A stretch of DNA of 64,000 bases from Lates calcarifer. Lineage: Eukaryota > Chordata > Actinopteri > Centropomidae. This document shows, piece by piece, positions 26,501 to 39,000 of this stretch; the stretch's first letter is position 1; each line of letters opens with the position of its first letter. Both the position numbers and the translations under genes were made by a program. The notes under the pieces are model-generated. The model was not told the DNA's origin and ran no database searches. It saw nothing but the letters and a program-made list of their open reading frames with translations. The stretch is taken from NCBI RefSeq assembly GCF_001640805.2, contig NC_066847.1, forward strand, positions 26,741,504 through 26,805,503. Direction: 5' to 3'.

Positions 26501-28078
26501 TAACAATAATAATGATATTAATAATAATAGCAGACTGTATTTTAACCTAGTGGTGCTAGCCTGTCTGGACACAGAGCCACCCTCTTCTTTTAGGAATAGC
26601 TGGAGTAGCCATCTTGAGCAGTAAATGCCCCCTTTAGTTGATTTGGGTGTAATATGGTAAGTATACACAGTCTCTTTAGGGTCTACTCACCATAAATGAG
26701 TACGACTGACTCTTCGATGGCATGCTGGTAGCTGAACTGGGAGTCGAGCAGCGCTCGGCTGACAAAGGAGCCATAGTAGGTGGATTGGTACCAGCCCACA
26801 TGCAGATGGTCAATGTTGACGTGACGCAGAGAACGCATCATCTCCATCTGGTACTGGACTAGAGGCAGAGACAGAGGGGTAGGGATGGAGAGAAAGGAAG
26901 GAAGTCGGTGAAAGAGAGAAAGGGAAGAAATTTAATTCACAATTAACTTCATTGAAATTAGATTAGGTTTTTTTTTGGATCTATGAATATCTTATATCCA
27001 TCTGGAACCGGACATGGTGTACAGACAGGAGGGAGGGAGAAGATGTGAGAAATATGAGAAACAGTGAAAAAAAGAGCAACAAGGATGTGAAGGAGAAATT
27101 CATTGAAATAGAGAAAAACAAAGGCTCCATTTTCTGTTATCAAGTGGTTATGGTGGAGATTTCTAAAATAAACATCAACTGGGATCAAAAGCCACCCTTT
27201 CATTCCTTAGGTCAGTAAATATATCCTGGTGGGGAGACAACGGCTGGATAGATACACAGACAGGCTTCAGCTACTGGAGAGAAGGCTAGATACATTACGA
27301 GCAGAGCCATTTCATTACGCCAGACACATCCTAAGGACGGGCAGCCAGAAATACAAACAACCTGCCTCGCTGGTTGTAAGTAACAACCAAAGCAAGCGAG
27401 CAAAACAGCATCTCCATGCAGGCTAGCTGGGGGAGGTTGATAAATCAGGGTGTTATTGGGCAGCTGTGGCCCCCTAGACCCCAGTCTGTAGAGCACATCC
27501 CTCTCCTGCTGGGGCTGTTAACAAGAACAAACTGAAGAGGTGGAAAAGAGGGAGGGTGGAATGCAGGGGGGAAAAGAAGAGCGAAGATAGAAAAGTGGAG
27601 GACAGATGAAAGAGAGGAAGAGGGTGTTAAAGGGAGAGGAAAGGGAATAAGAGGGGAAGTTAGTAAGAGAGCAATGGTGGAAAGGAGAACAGGAAAACAA
27701 AGAAAAGGGAGTGAATGGAAAAAAAATGAAATGTCACCTTATTACAAGGGCGACATTTCTCTCTTGGTTTCTTTCTAACAGCCTGAATTCGACTCCTGGT
27801 GGTGATGTTATGTAAAGCAGGGAGTGACTTCAGTCAAAATATATTAACATTTCAGTTGGTCACTTCTAGGCATCTGACCTAACTGAGTTCATGTAGCACT
27901 CACAAAAGACTCAGAACTACAGTTTTGGGATCAGCAGAGTCTGAAATAATGCACATAATGCTTTCTGGTTTAAATGAATCAACTTATCCAGTCTTTGACC
28001 AGACTCCCACAAACAGACACATACTTTTCCCTTTTCAACTGTCTCTGTAGTACATTATGCATGCATGCATGCGCACAC

Positions 28079-28163
<85 letters not shown>

Positions 28164-31100
28164 GGGCAACTGTCCGACCACAATCAAACATTCAACTCCT
28201 GCAGGAGTGCTACATGGGAAGGAGGGCAGCACCGCGGTGCTTCTTCCCCGATAATAAAATCTTAAAATCTCTCTGAATTTTAACAACATTTGGATTGGAG
28301 CACTGGGTAGGGACAGACAGGCAGAGTGGCCCTATTCACAGCCTGTCCTGCAGGGATGGCCTGCATGTACCAATCTACCCTTTTAATCTAGCCTTTTCTT
28401 TAGTGATTGACATGGTCAGTGAGACAAAAGCAAGCAGAGGAAATGGACAAGAGAATACATGGGGTAAGGAGGATGGGGAGGAAGGACAGGAATTGAGGAA
28501 GATGGAGTTCATGAGGGGGAAGAGAGATTGCAGACCGTGTATCAATTCTGTGACAAACCACAGGAGGAGTACGTGTCAGGTGGTGTCTGGCACAGTGTGT
28601 GTGTGTGTGTGTGTGTGTTTCTGTATTTCTTAGCTGTGGTTCTTAAGTGTAGTAGCACACCCACAGGAGAAATGTGTGTATAGTATATTTCACAGAGAAA
28701 AATTAGCTGGTAGGGGTAGCAGGTGGGAAAAGATTCAAGTGTCTTCTTTGTAAGTCTGTAGTGACGAATGAGAAGTAGGTGAGAATTAAAACATGGAGTG
28801 GGAGAGACAACTAACAGAAGAATGTGTATGGGGAAAGAAGAGGGTGTTTGTGACAGACTGAGAGTTAGTCTGTTGGACAGAGGCTCTGCCCAGGGGCTGG
28901 CTAGCAGCAGACTACAAGACACACAGAGCTGAGTGGAGAGGAGCGGCAGCCTGCCACCTAACTACTGTATCTGTCTCTGCACTTCTATGCCTTCTATTCT
29001 ATCAGTATGGGTACTTACCTCTCTGGCAGCACTGATGCGTATACCTGACCCAACACCCTATCATTAGCGGGCAAATTGTGCACAAAGTGATCTGTCTCTA
29101 AACGAAAGCTGAAGGCTGGAGGATTGACAACAGAGGCAGGAAAACTAATCAGCCATCCCTCCTGCCTTATCCAATCCCCAACTCTCTTCCCAGTTCTTTG
29201 TAACCTTAATGTGTGGACAGTATCTTAATATGCAGTGTCACATCAGTTTGTTTTTATAAAATTATGACTTTCCTTTTAGACTAATCACTTATGACTAACA
29301 AAACAGATTAGATTTGTGTGGGCTTTTTGCCTACATCGAAACTCTGCATCTCCTCTTCATTCGGTGTCAGTCACTAACTCCTGTTTCACAGTATAGTAAT
29401 TTTATCAATTATCATTTAACTATCATTCATATCACAATTCCTTTTACATACATATATATTACATGTTACATACAGGCATTTTGTTTTGTTATGATTGTAA
29501 GTATAATTGTCCGCTAGGGCTGGGCAATATGGGAAAAAAATCATATCACAATAGATTTTTCATATCGGTCAATATCAATATATATTACGATATAAATCAA
29601 ATCACTATTTCTGTACAATATAGAGGTTCCTTTTTACTCCCGAGTGAGATGTGAAGATACCATAAGGTAAATTTTACGGACTGCCCCCTTAAATGTCGAC
29701 TATTTGATGCAACAGTCAGGAAGACCCTGATTCAACTCACAAAATGTCAGTGGATGAGTTGTTACACTTTTTTTAGCCATCTCACAGTTCATACACTGCA
29801 CTGCAGGAGCAACAGGCTGTAAACTTTACAACCACATCTCGTCTTAAAATGACCAAACAACAAACTAACTGTGGGGTTAGATACTTGATGAAAGCAGAGG
29901 GCAGAACGACGGCGTGAGGCAAGCAGTGTGCGTGGCTCCGATTCTCTTCGCTCAGGTGTCAGGTGAGAGTTGTATGCTAGTCACGAGAATGGACACAGCT
30001 AAAGCGGAAACTACCTGTGTTATGAGAAGTTAAGAGCGGCTGACTGTGTCAGAGAGATAACTGAGCTGTGAGCAAGATGCCAGCTTTATGTCTGCAGTGT
30101 CTTCACTATATACATTTTATAGTGACGGCCCAAAATGGGAAAATTATTGCCGCTACTGCAATAGTCCATTATAAATTTGCAACTTGCATGTCTTGTATGT
30201 CTATCGAGGAAAATTTAGCTAATAATTGCAGTCAGGAGAATGAGTATGTGTTAGCCATTAAATCAGCCCACCCAACCCCTTTATAAACTGTATTTTAACC
30301 TGTGTATTATTTAACGCTGCGATGCATTATTAGGTGTCAATATGCACAACACAACCACTAGCCTTGCTTTTCTATTAACCTCCTAATCCACAGTGCATTC
30401 AAAAGCCAATGACTTTTCCTTCATCTGATGTTAAGGTTTAGAGTCACGGTGGATGCTGGCGTTATTAAAGCTGTCTTCAAATTCTACTCAATGTCCTTGA
30501 GACCTCTTTACAATGGGTATTGTTCTGAATCTTAGTGTGGAATTCAAAGACTTAATTGTGAAAAGGCATGGATCTGGGGAAGGTTATGCAATAATTTCTG
30601 AAGTGCTGAGAATTTCAAAAGCGCAGAGTTGGCTCCAAAGAAATTAAAAGAACACGGGATTCCACAGTGTTTTTTGCAAAACTGGTAGGTTAACTGAGCA
30701 GCCAAGAGCAACCAAGTGACCAAGACTCTGAGGAGCATGCACACAGAGATAGAGATTCTTGGCAGAAATTATAGTTCATTCTTCAGGGACAGCAACATGT
30801 AGCTCAGCCTCTTCACAACATATTTCATTGTTTGTTAGGGAAACAGATATTGGAGCCAAATGGTGATGTTCCACTCAATTACAAATATAATAATACAAAT
30901 TTCAAACTGTGATTCTGGGGAAGATTTATCCTCTACTTAAGACAATGTCACTAGTCATGCAGCTAAAGAAGGCAATGCATTGGCTTCATAAACATTGATA
31001 CGTTCCAAATAACTGTTACACTTGAATTTCTTTGTACTGTTTGTATTAATTCTAATATATGTTAATATTTTTATTTGAAAACATCACATTGTTGCAAAGT

Positions 31101-32609
31101 GATGCTGAGGTTTTGTAGTGAATTGCCTCTTTAAGGCAAGTGTCGAGAAGTCTTAGCATATAGAATATCATACTGTATTGACATTCCCTGAAGCAGATGA
31201 ACGCTACAAGGTAGGGAGCGGTCTTCAAAGTATACAGGCCAAACAGAATTGATTAAAACATGTAAAAACATTGTATGGTCCTTTAACTAATTTACATTAA
31301 AGTCTACAACAACACAAAATGTAACAGAAGGGGACTGAATGTTTTCTGAAGGCAGTAAGGAAATTGACTTGTAGCCTCCCCATCTGGAGCTTCAGCTTCC
31401 ACTAGAGATTCAAGCAGACAGGCAGACTTACAAACAAACTGCTGCACCCTGTACCCAGGTTAGAATGAAATAGACAGAAGACACATGCAGACAACCAATC
31501 GACATGCAGTCTGATAGCTAATAGAGATTCAGATGGCTGAGTGATACAACAGGCTAGTCAAGCTCAGCCACTACAGATCTAATATAGACAACAGAGCATT
31601 GTACATGTCATAGGATCACCACCTTGTTTATTCATAAAACAAGACAAAATGGCAAAACAAACTGTGCAACTGTCTGATGTTAGTGTACGTGTGCGCATTT
31701 ATGTGTGTATTCCACAGTATAGTATATGTATATAGTATATGACTTATCATTTTAGTGTTAAAAAGAAGCAATAAGAGATAATGAAGACTGACAGCAAAGT
31801 AACAATGACCTCCAGAATCAAAGATTCAAATACGACAAGGAGAAAGAAGAAAAGCTTTCCTGCTTTCTGTACTTGAAAAGGGAGAAAAGAGAGGCATGTG
31901 ATGGGAACTGGTTAGGGTAATCTGGATAGCGGAACATGAATGAATAATGTTTTCCCTTCTTTCAACGATCACAGAGGTTGAGGCGACCCTAAGTAAACCC
32001 TGCAAATCAATGGAGCCACTCTGACAGACTGTAGAAGAATCCAGTCATTGGCAGGGCAGCTCAGAGATGTTTCACTGGTGATGACCAGAGTGTACATGCT
32101 GACAAATATTTCTGAGATTGATCATTATCTAGGAAAAAATAAAAATGAGGTACCAGTGTTGATATCTGTATTTTTCTTCTGTATTCTTCTTCTTCACTCT
32201 CCCTTTCTAAAAGTGCATCATGGGTCACTGATCTGTTTTGGGAGAGTCCTGACATGATAAAGTTACAACAGTACCTTTGATATCTAGATCCTGCCATCCC
32301 AAAAAATGCAGGTCCCTGTGCGACAAGCTAGTTTAGAAGCCCTCCATATTCTGTTCAAAAAGAACAAAAACTTCTTGCTCCCTATTGGTGCATTAGCTAG
32401 ACAGCTGGTAATATTCTGTGGACATAACGGCAGCATTAGCCAGAGAATAGCCAATTTAACAATATCATCAAGGCACAACGAGGGAGCATGCGCCACCGCT
32501 TGCTATTCCTCACTCATTTCTACTGCCCTGCCGCCTCTCCTATCAATCAATCTGGGTCCCGAGGCCAGACAGGGAATGAGTCTGCCCATTCCCTTAGCAC
32601 TGCATGATT

Positions 32610-32646
<37 letters not shown>

Positions 32647-33017
32647 ACAGGGAGAGGGGATGGTGTGCATGCGTAAGACAGAGACAAAATGAATGCGTGT
32701 TTAAAAGAGTATGTGTGAAACCATGAGTTTGGTAGGGGGAAGCAGAAAATGAGGAGGAAACAGGACGTGATGCTGGGTGAGAGCACAACATGGGGGAGAG
32801 CAAGAATGTGTTTTTGTATGTGAGCAGGTGGGTGTGCTTAAATGTGTGGAAAACTCACTGGAAAGAGAAAGTGTGAGATGTGTGAAGCCTAAGGATGCTA
32901 TGCTGTACATCTAAAGCAAGTGCGTGTGTGTATGGTGGAGTGGAGGTATTTATCAGCTGGCAGCTAAACTACACCTTGGGCAGTACATGTTAAGAGTCAT
33001 AATCAACAAGGGACTAC

Positions 33018-33065
<48 letters not shown>

Positions 33066-36000
33066 ATGTGTGTGTGTGTGTGTGCATGTGTGTGTCTTCG
33101 CAATGAACCGGACAGATAGTCCATACTCTAATACTCAATGACACAAGAGGTGAACTGCATCAGACCTTGCATGCTGCTGCAGGCCACAACATCTCAGCAC
33201 AGGCAGCAAGATGTGTACGAGTGTGTGTGCCCCTCTGAATGTGAGGATGCACATATCTGTGTGTCACAACACATTCTAATCACCACCTTGACAGGCTGAC
33301 GGGGCCTTGCCTGGAAAGTCTGTTGTGGTTGCACTAGCTTTAGTTTATATCCACTAATGCCAAGTTAAGCAGGTGAATAATAGAATAAAACTGTGTCAAA
33401 TGTTTGAAGCTTGGTGAGTTACATTGCCTTTATCCTCCATTTCCCTCCTCTACTTCCTGAGTTTGGTGAATAGAAAATCTGAATAGTTTAAAACGCTGAG
33501 CCAATCAGTCCTCAATCAATAATAACCTGATGACATTATGTGAAAGACTTCCTCTCTCTTAGTCACAATAAAGGTAGAATGCTGAGCTTTAGATGGACCA
33601 CAGATCAAAGATGGTTTATAAGAAATGGTGAGGAAAAAACTCTTCAAAGCTCAGTTTTAGAACAAAAATATTCAGCTGCAACTGAACCACACTCCATAAA
33701 GCAGCAGCGATGTTCAGCATGGTAAAAGTCAAGTAAGTCTTACCTTACATACCCTGAGCATAAAAAAAAATACATTTTTTACTTTTGGATGACCCATCAA
33801 TATTCTCAGCTGACTCTGAGAAAAACAAAAAGCAGTAATTCTGAAGTAACTGACAGGGCTGCTAATTTTGCTGAAAATTCTAAATATTCCTCTAATTCCA
33901 CATATTCAGCCTGGGGTGCTCTGTGGTGACAACAAAGCATGCTCATCTTGGCATTTCATAAATGCCTTAGAGCTACGAAAAAACAATGTTTAGGTGCATT
34001 ACAATTTAGAGACACTTTATTCTACCAATATGTTGCTCAGTGAAGTTCCACAGCTCCATTTTTTTTCATCTTACCCTTAGGACTCAGCACACCAAGTCTA
34101 ATTTAATGAGTCCACACTCCTGACCCATTCTTTCAACACAGCTGACAACATACTTTTACTCTGCACTCTATACGGACATTCATATACCTCTCAACATAAA
34201 GTCTGCTATTGTCTACTATGGAGAACAAAGTGAATCTCAATATTTGAAGGCCTTGAAACTACCTGCCTGTTCTGGCTTGTTGTTCTACTGCTGCTTTCCT
34301 GTTTACCTTTCCTCCTTTAACCTTGCTACTCTGGATTCCCTAAAACAGAATACCTGATGATAATAAGGCACTTTTCTACTCCTCTGAGTCTGTTCATCAC
34401 ATTACAAATCACCAGTATACTCTGTAGAGTCATCAGCCCCTGAAGACCAAGTGTTCCATTGACACGGTGAGCATTTTGGGTAAATATAATTCGTTTTTTG
34501 AGGGGAAAGCTCAGTCCTCATGGACTGAAATATAATCAGGCTAGAAAGTGAAAATGACATTTCCACAATGAATAGGGGGAAAAAAACAGACGCAAAGTTA
34601 TTCTCAAGGACACTTCAGTTCTGACATCATCAAATGCACAGCAAATTCTGCGCCCTTGAGGTGAGACGTTTAAAAGGTGTGCAACTGAGGCAAAACTTGA
34701 CATTCTCAAAATGTATATTGTTCTCTATATCCATTTAACATGAAAAAGGCAGTGATCAAAAGGTCTTAAAATACTGTTTCCTCTATAAAAAGCCTCTGCA
34801 GACAAAGTTTCAACAAGTTGCTCAAGTGTCATTCGTTAGGCTGTGCTTTTTTTTCCCCACTCATATAGTACAATATACCAATAAGGCCTTGAGCTAACTG
34901 ACATTGCCCTTGAGCGAGCTCATAAGTGCTTCCTACGTAAGCTTTGGATTGATTTCTTTTATTTGTTCTCAATCTCTTCTTCTCCATTTTCTCTATTTTT
35001 GCTATGAAAGCATGTACACATATAAATCCAGGTACAGTTGGAAAGGGCTGGCTAGGCAGCTGTTCTCAAGCAGGCATAGAGTCTGGTGGTGGCTTCCAGG
35101 CAGCACTTAATGCAGCTGATAATAAAGAGAAGCCAAGATTTAAAAAGATGAAAAATAATCATGTACATAGACTCTTATACTTAACCCCCTTACCCCAGAG
35201 GAATAAAATAAAATTGACACCAGAAAATAGAACCAACCATGTTAAGAGACAGTTTCAATTAAGGTGCAGACCAGTTAGACACAACCAAAGGCAGTTGCAC
35301 CTCAGGAGGGGGGGCACATGGAAATATTTTAAGTAGCTCAACAGTTTAAAAAAATAAAAATTATCATAAAAACAAAACAAAACCCACTGAATCAGCTGTT
35401 GTCTATGTGGTACATCCTTATAATGTGAAAGCAAATGTTTAATTAAAGTTAACTGTCAAACTATGACACCTGGGCTGTTTTAAAACCATAATTTATTTTC
35501 AAATAATTGTTTTTGGCACACAGAGTCTATTTTAAGTTAACTTGACTAACTGTCAATCAGCATTTCTCAACAGCATGGTAATGTGTGGGTTTCCATTTAT
35601 GGGTACTATGCAGATGAACATAACAACAAGTAATTAATTGAAAATCATTACTGTTAATTTTTGTAGCTAATTACTCACATCACCTTGCTAAGTAAGCATA
35701 TTGCTCACTGTCCTTTCCCAACTCACGTGCCTCACAGTGCACATGTTCCCACAGACACGCTGCACCTTGGATACTACAGTCAAAGACATTAAGTTCAGAC
35801 AAATTCTTTCCTTCTCCTTCTCTAAAGAGAAAAGAGGACAAACACTTATTGTCAAGGTCAGCTGGTACTGATGTGAAAGAGCAGAAAGCTCATCCTCATG
35901 TCAAGCCATTTTGTCCGTCCAGACTTTCATCTGTCGGAAGGAGGGAGCAGTGATAAATGTGTGAGTTGTCGTGAAGTAAATGGTGGTATCGAGTTGTGGT

Positions 36001-39000
36001 CTAGTCCAGGGTGTCAGGAGAGGCACGGGGCTAATTTTCAGCAGCAAGGCTATAATGGGATGTGTGTGCCTATTTGTGAGGATGTCTGTGTGTATGTGTG
36101 AGTGCACCCACCGTGGCCCATGTTCCACCTGGCACAGTGGATTAGGTGCAATTAATCTTAGTTAAGCAAGCCCCGCAGAGAGCTGCCTCCCTTACACGTG
36201 CATGCACATACAAACGCTTACGCTAGGCCACAAACAGGCACACAAACACCCTCAGTGATGCACGGATGCATGGGAGAGAGTGAGAGCATAGTGAGGCAGT
36301 ACACACACAACACTGACGAGTTCACCATATGCACATTTGACAGCGCCGCTTGTCACAGGGCTTTGTTTTCATAGTGGGAATGGGGAGATGATGTTTACGG
36401 GGAAATGGTGTGTGCCTGTTTGCTTGCTTACACATGTGCATATCCTTGTTTGTCTTTTGAATGGAAGAAAAAGGAAAAGGAATTCTTACTGGATCTCTTT
36501 GTCAATGTTCATTGACAGTATGTGTATGCAACAGGTATGGAGGATACCAGTCCTGTACAACTATATAAGGCAAGGTTACATTTAATAATGGAAAATGTAT
36601 GAAGGGCTGTGAGGGGAATGTATAAGTGTGCTGCACCAAATACCTTCGCAAAACAACTCACAAGTGAAAACAAATCACAAACTTGAACATGTTTTTAAGC
36701 AATGACCTCTTTTTTAAATCATCCTTGTTAAAACCTACATGTCTTCTCCTAAAACACTATTAATTATCCCTCCCTGCTGGCTACAACAGGTGCAGCAGCT
36801 AAACTCATTGCATGTATTCGTATGTGTAGGTGCCTTAGCCTCTTTCCACACAGGGGTAATTAACTGCAGCGCTACCCACATCATCTGTCTCATCCATATC
36901 CCACATAGCCTAACCTGTGTAAAAAACTCTACAGTCGTAAGACTTGCATGAGTAAACATAGGACCATCAGTGATTAACACAGCCCAGCAGAATAGCAGAG
37001 TGGGAGGAAATATTTCAGGCATTCAGGTTTCTACAGGTAGAAGTCCTGTACACTGTATTTGCTGTAATGCTGTTTCTGACATATAGAATTTATACATCAA
37101 TAAAGTCTATCTATCTCTTTCTTTCTTTCTTCTTTCCTTCCTTCCTTAGTGGTCTCCTGGTGTTTAATGGTCTGCCACAGTGGTGGAGCTATTATTTGTT
37201 CATTAATCTATTTTGATCACTACCAGTCATAAAAATGGTTTCCAACCCTCCTTCCTTCACTGTTCCTCTCCCAGTTACTCAACATTGCAATTCTTTTTCT
37301 TCCTCGTCACTATCTTGCTCCACCGTTTACCTATTTAATGAGCAAAAGGTGGAACAAGATGGTGAGAAGCTGGTGCTGCAGCTGTTTACTGGTTCTGTCT
37401 ACCTTTTACTGCTGCCTCTCCTGGTCTCTCAATCTTTTTTTTTTGATGGGTTTCTCTTATTTTCCCTCATAACTTTGTCCATCATCTCCTCATCCTTCCA
37501 CTTCAAACCTTCCTTCCCTCTTCCTCTCTTGCCACCCTCAGCCTTTTTCTCCATTTCTCTCACCCCTGTCACATTCTTCTATCCATCTTACCTCTTACCC
37601 TCCTCCTACTCCCTACAGCCCACCTGGATTAGCAACAGTCTGCTGTAATGCATTCTGACCCCACCTGCACACACACACAAAATTTAATGCGGGGCAGAAT
37701 CGTGATGAGACAAAGGAGTGGATGAATAAAACAGTGGAACTGATGGCGATGGTGACGGCACCCGGGGGACCCACTCTCTTGATTTATAACGCCGGGTGAG
37801 CATTCAAAAGCAGATACAGCTCTAGCTCGCTGCTAACAGCCAGTCTCAGATCTACACTACAGTGAGAGACAGACAGGGAGTGCAGATAGAGAGATAGATA
37901 TGGGGACGGAGGAAAGGTGAGAGACTGGGAACAAGGAGCAAAAGACAATGAACAAGAATCTTTTAGAGCTTGGGAAAGGTGCCCCACAAATCCTAACACA
38001 TAACAGTGCACATAATATCTTTAATGTTTATATATTTCCCTTGAATGTGGGTTGCCAAGTGATTTCTAATTAGCCTCACTGAGGGAGAGCAAGGAAAAAC
38101 GGAGGAAATCAATTTCCCATTTGGGGCAGGTAGAGTGATCTATTGAAGGGCTAACCCCAAGGAAGACCTTATCAGAACGGGAGAGAGCCAACTTTTTACA
38201 AAATACACACACACACGCACGCCTCGCTGCATACTGAACAGTGTATTTACAGCGAAGAGCTGAGAGATCATGGCAGAGGCATTTTTAATCCCCCTGACTT
38301 CAATTAACCCACCGTGAAAATGTCTGCCACAGACGACAATTAAAGCTCCCAAAACCAAGGACTAACCTCACAGACCCTACTGGAGGAAAATGCTGATGTA
38401 ATTGGCCTTAATTAGTTCTGTTTGTGTTTTCACGTCCATTTCTTTGCCTTGGTTTAAGAAGATTAAGATTTTTTAAAATTTGTTTTCACAAACATCCCCT
38501 CCAGTGTACACTTCTTTTTGAGCCGACAACTTTCATGATTATTTTTCAGCAAAACATTCTAGAGAAACAGTTGGAAAGATACAACTAAATACAAGGACTT
38601 TCATGTCTCTCTGGTCCTGTTTTTCTTGTGTACAATCTGAACTCCTGAACTCCAGGTGTACTTTAAGAACATGATTCATTTCTGTGTTTTTGCAATCACT
38701 GTAGGTGCCACACTTCAGAAAAACTATTTTCTAAAACAAATTTATCTTTTTTTTATTGAGTAGTACCAAATTATTAAAACCAAACACATTTCTTTCAGCA
38801 TTAAACTGATAAGCACCTTTGAACTATCCATGCAGCAAAAATCTACTGGAGCATGGAAACAGTTTAACTCTTTGCCAAATATAGTTCAGTCTGGCTTTAA
38901 GTCCATTTCAAATTTGGTTTCTTGGACATCACAAAGAGCAAGGTAGCTGGCTTATAAATAATAAAAACATCTGCAGACCAAAGGGGCCATAAGGAAATGA

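Larger units (their letters stand above)
22323..26690 (-). other. eif3h: eif3h intron 3 (4.4 kb)
   Basis: The intron holds a repeat-like stretch at 22620-22690, a GT/TA/CA self-complementary tract at 25144-25184, an AT-rich trinucleotide-like tract near 26493-26535 and a possible conserved element at 24540-24720. No coding sequence was recognised. Confidence 0.8.

Noticed and set aside
27974..28289. Frames encoding Thr-His or Cys-Val repeats
   Set aside because: They are direct translations of the CA microsatellite.
37235..37648. 137-codon plus-strand frame
   Set aside because: It is a pyrimidine-rich plus-strand stretch in eif3h intron 2. Phe/Ser/Leu/Pro bias indicates simple sequence.
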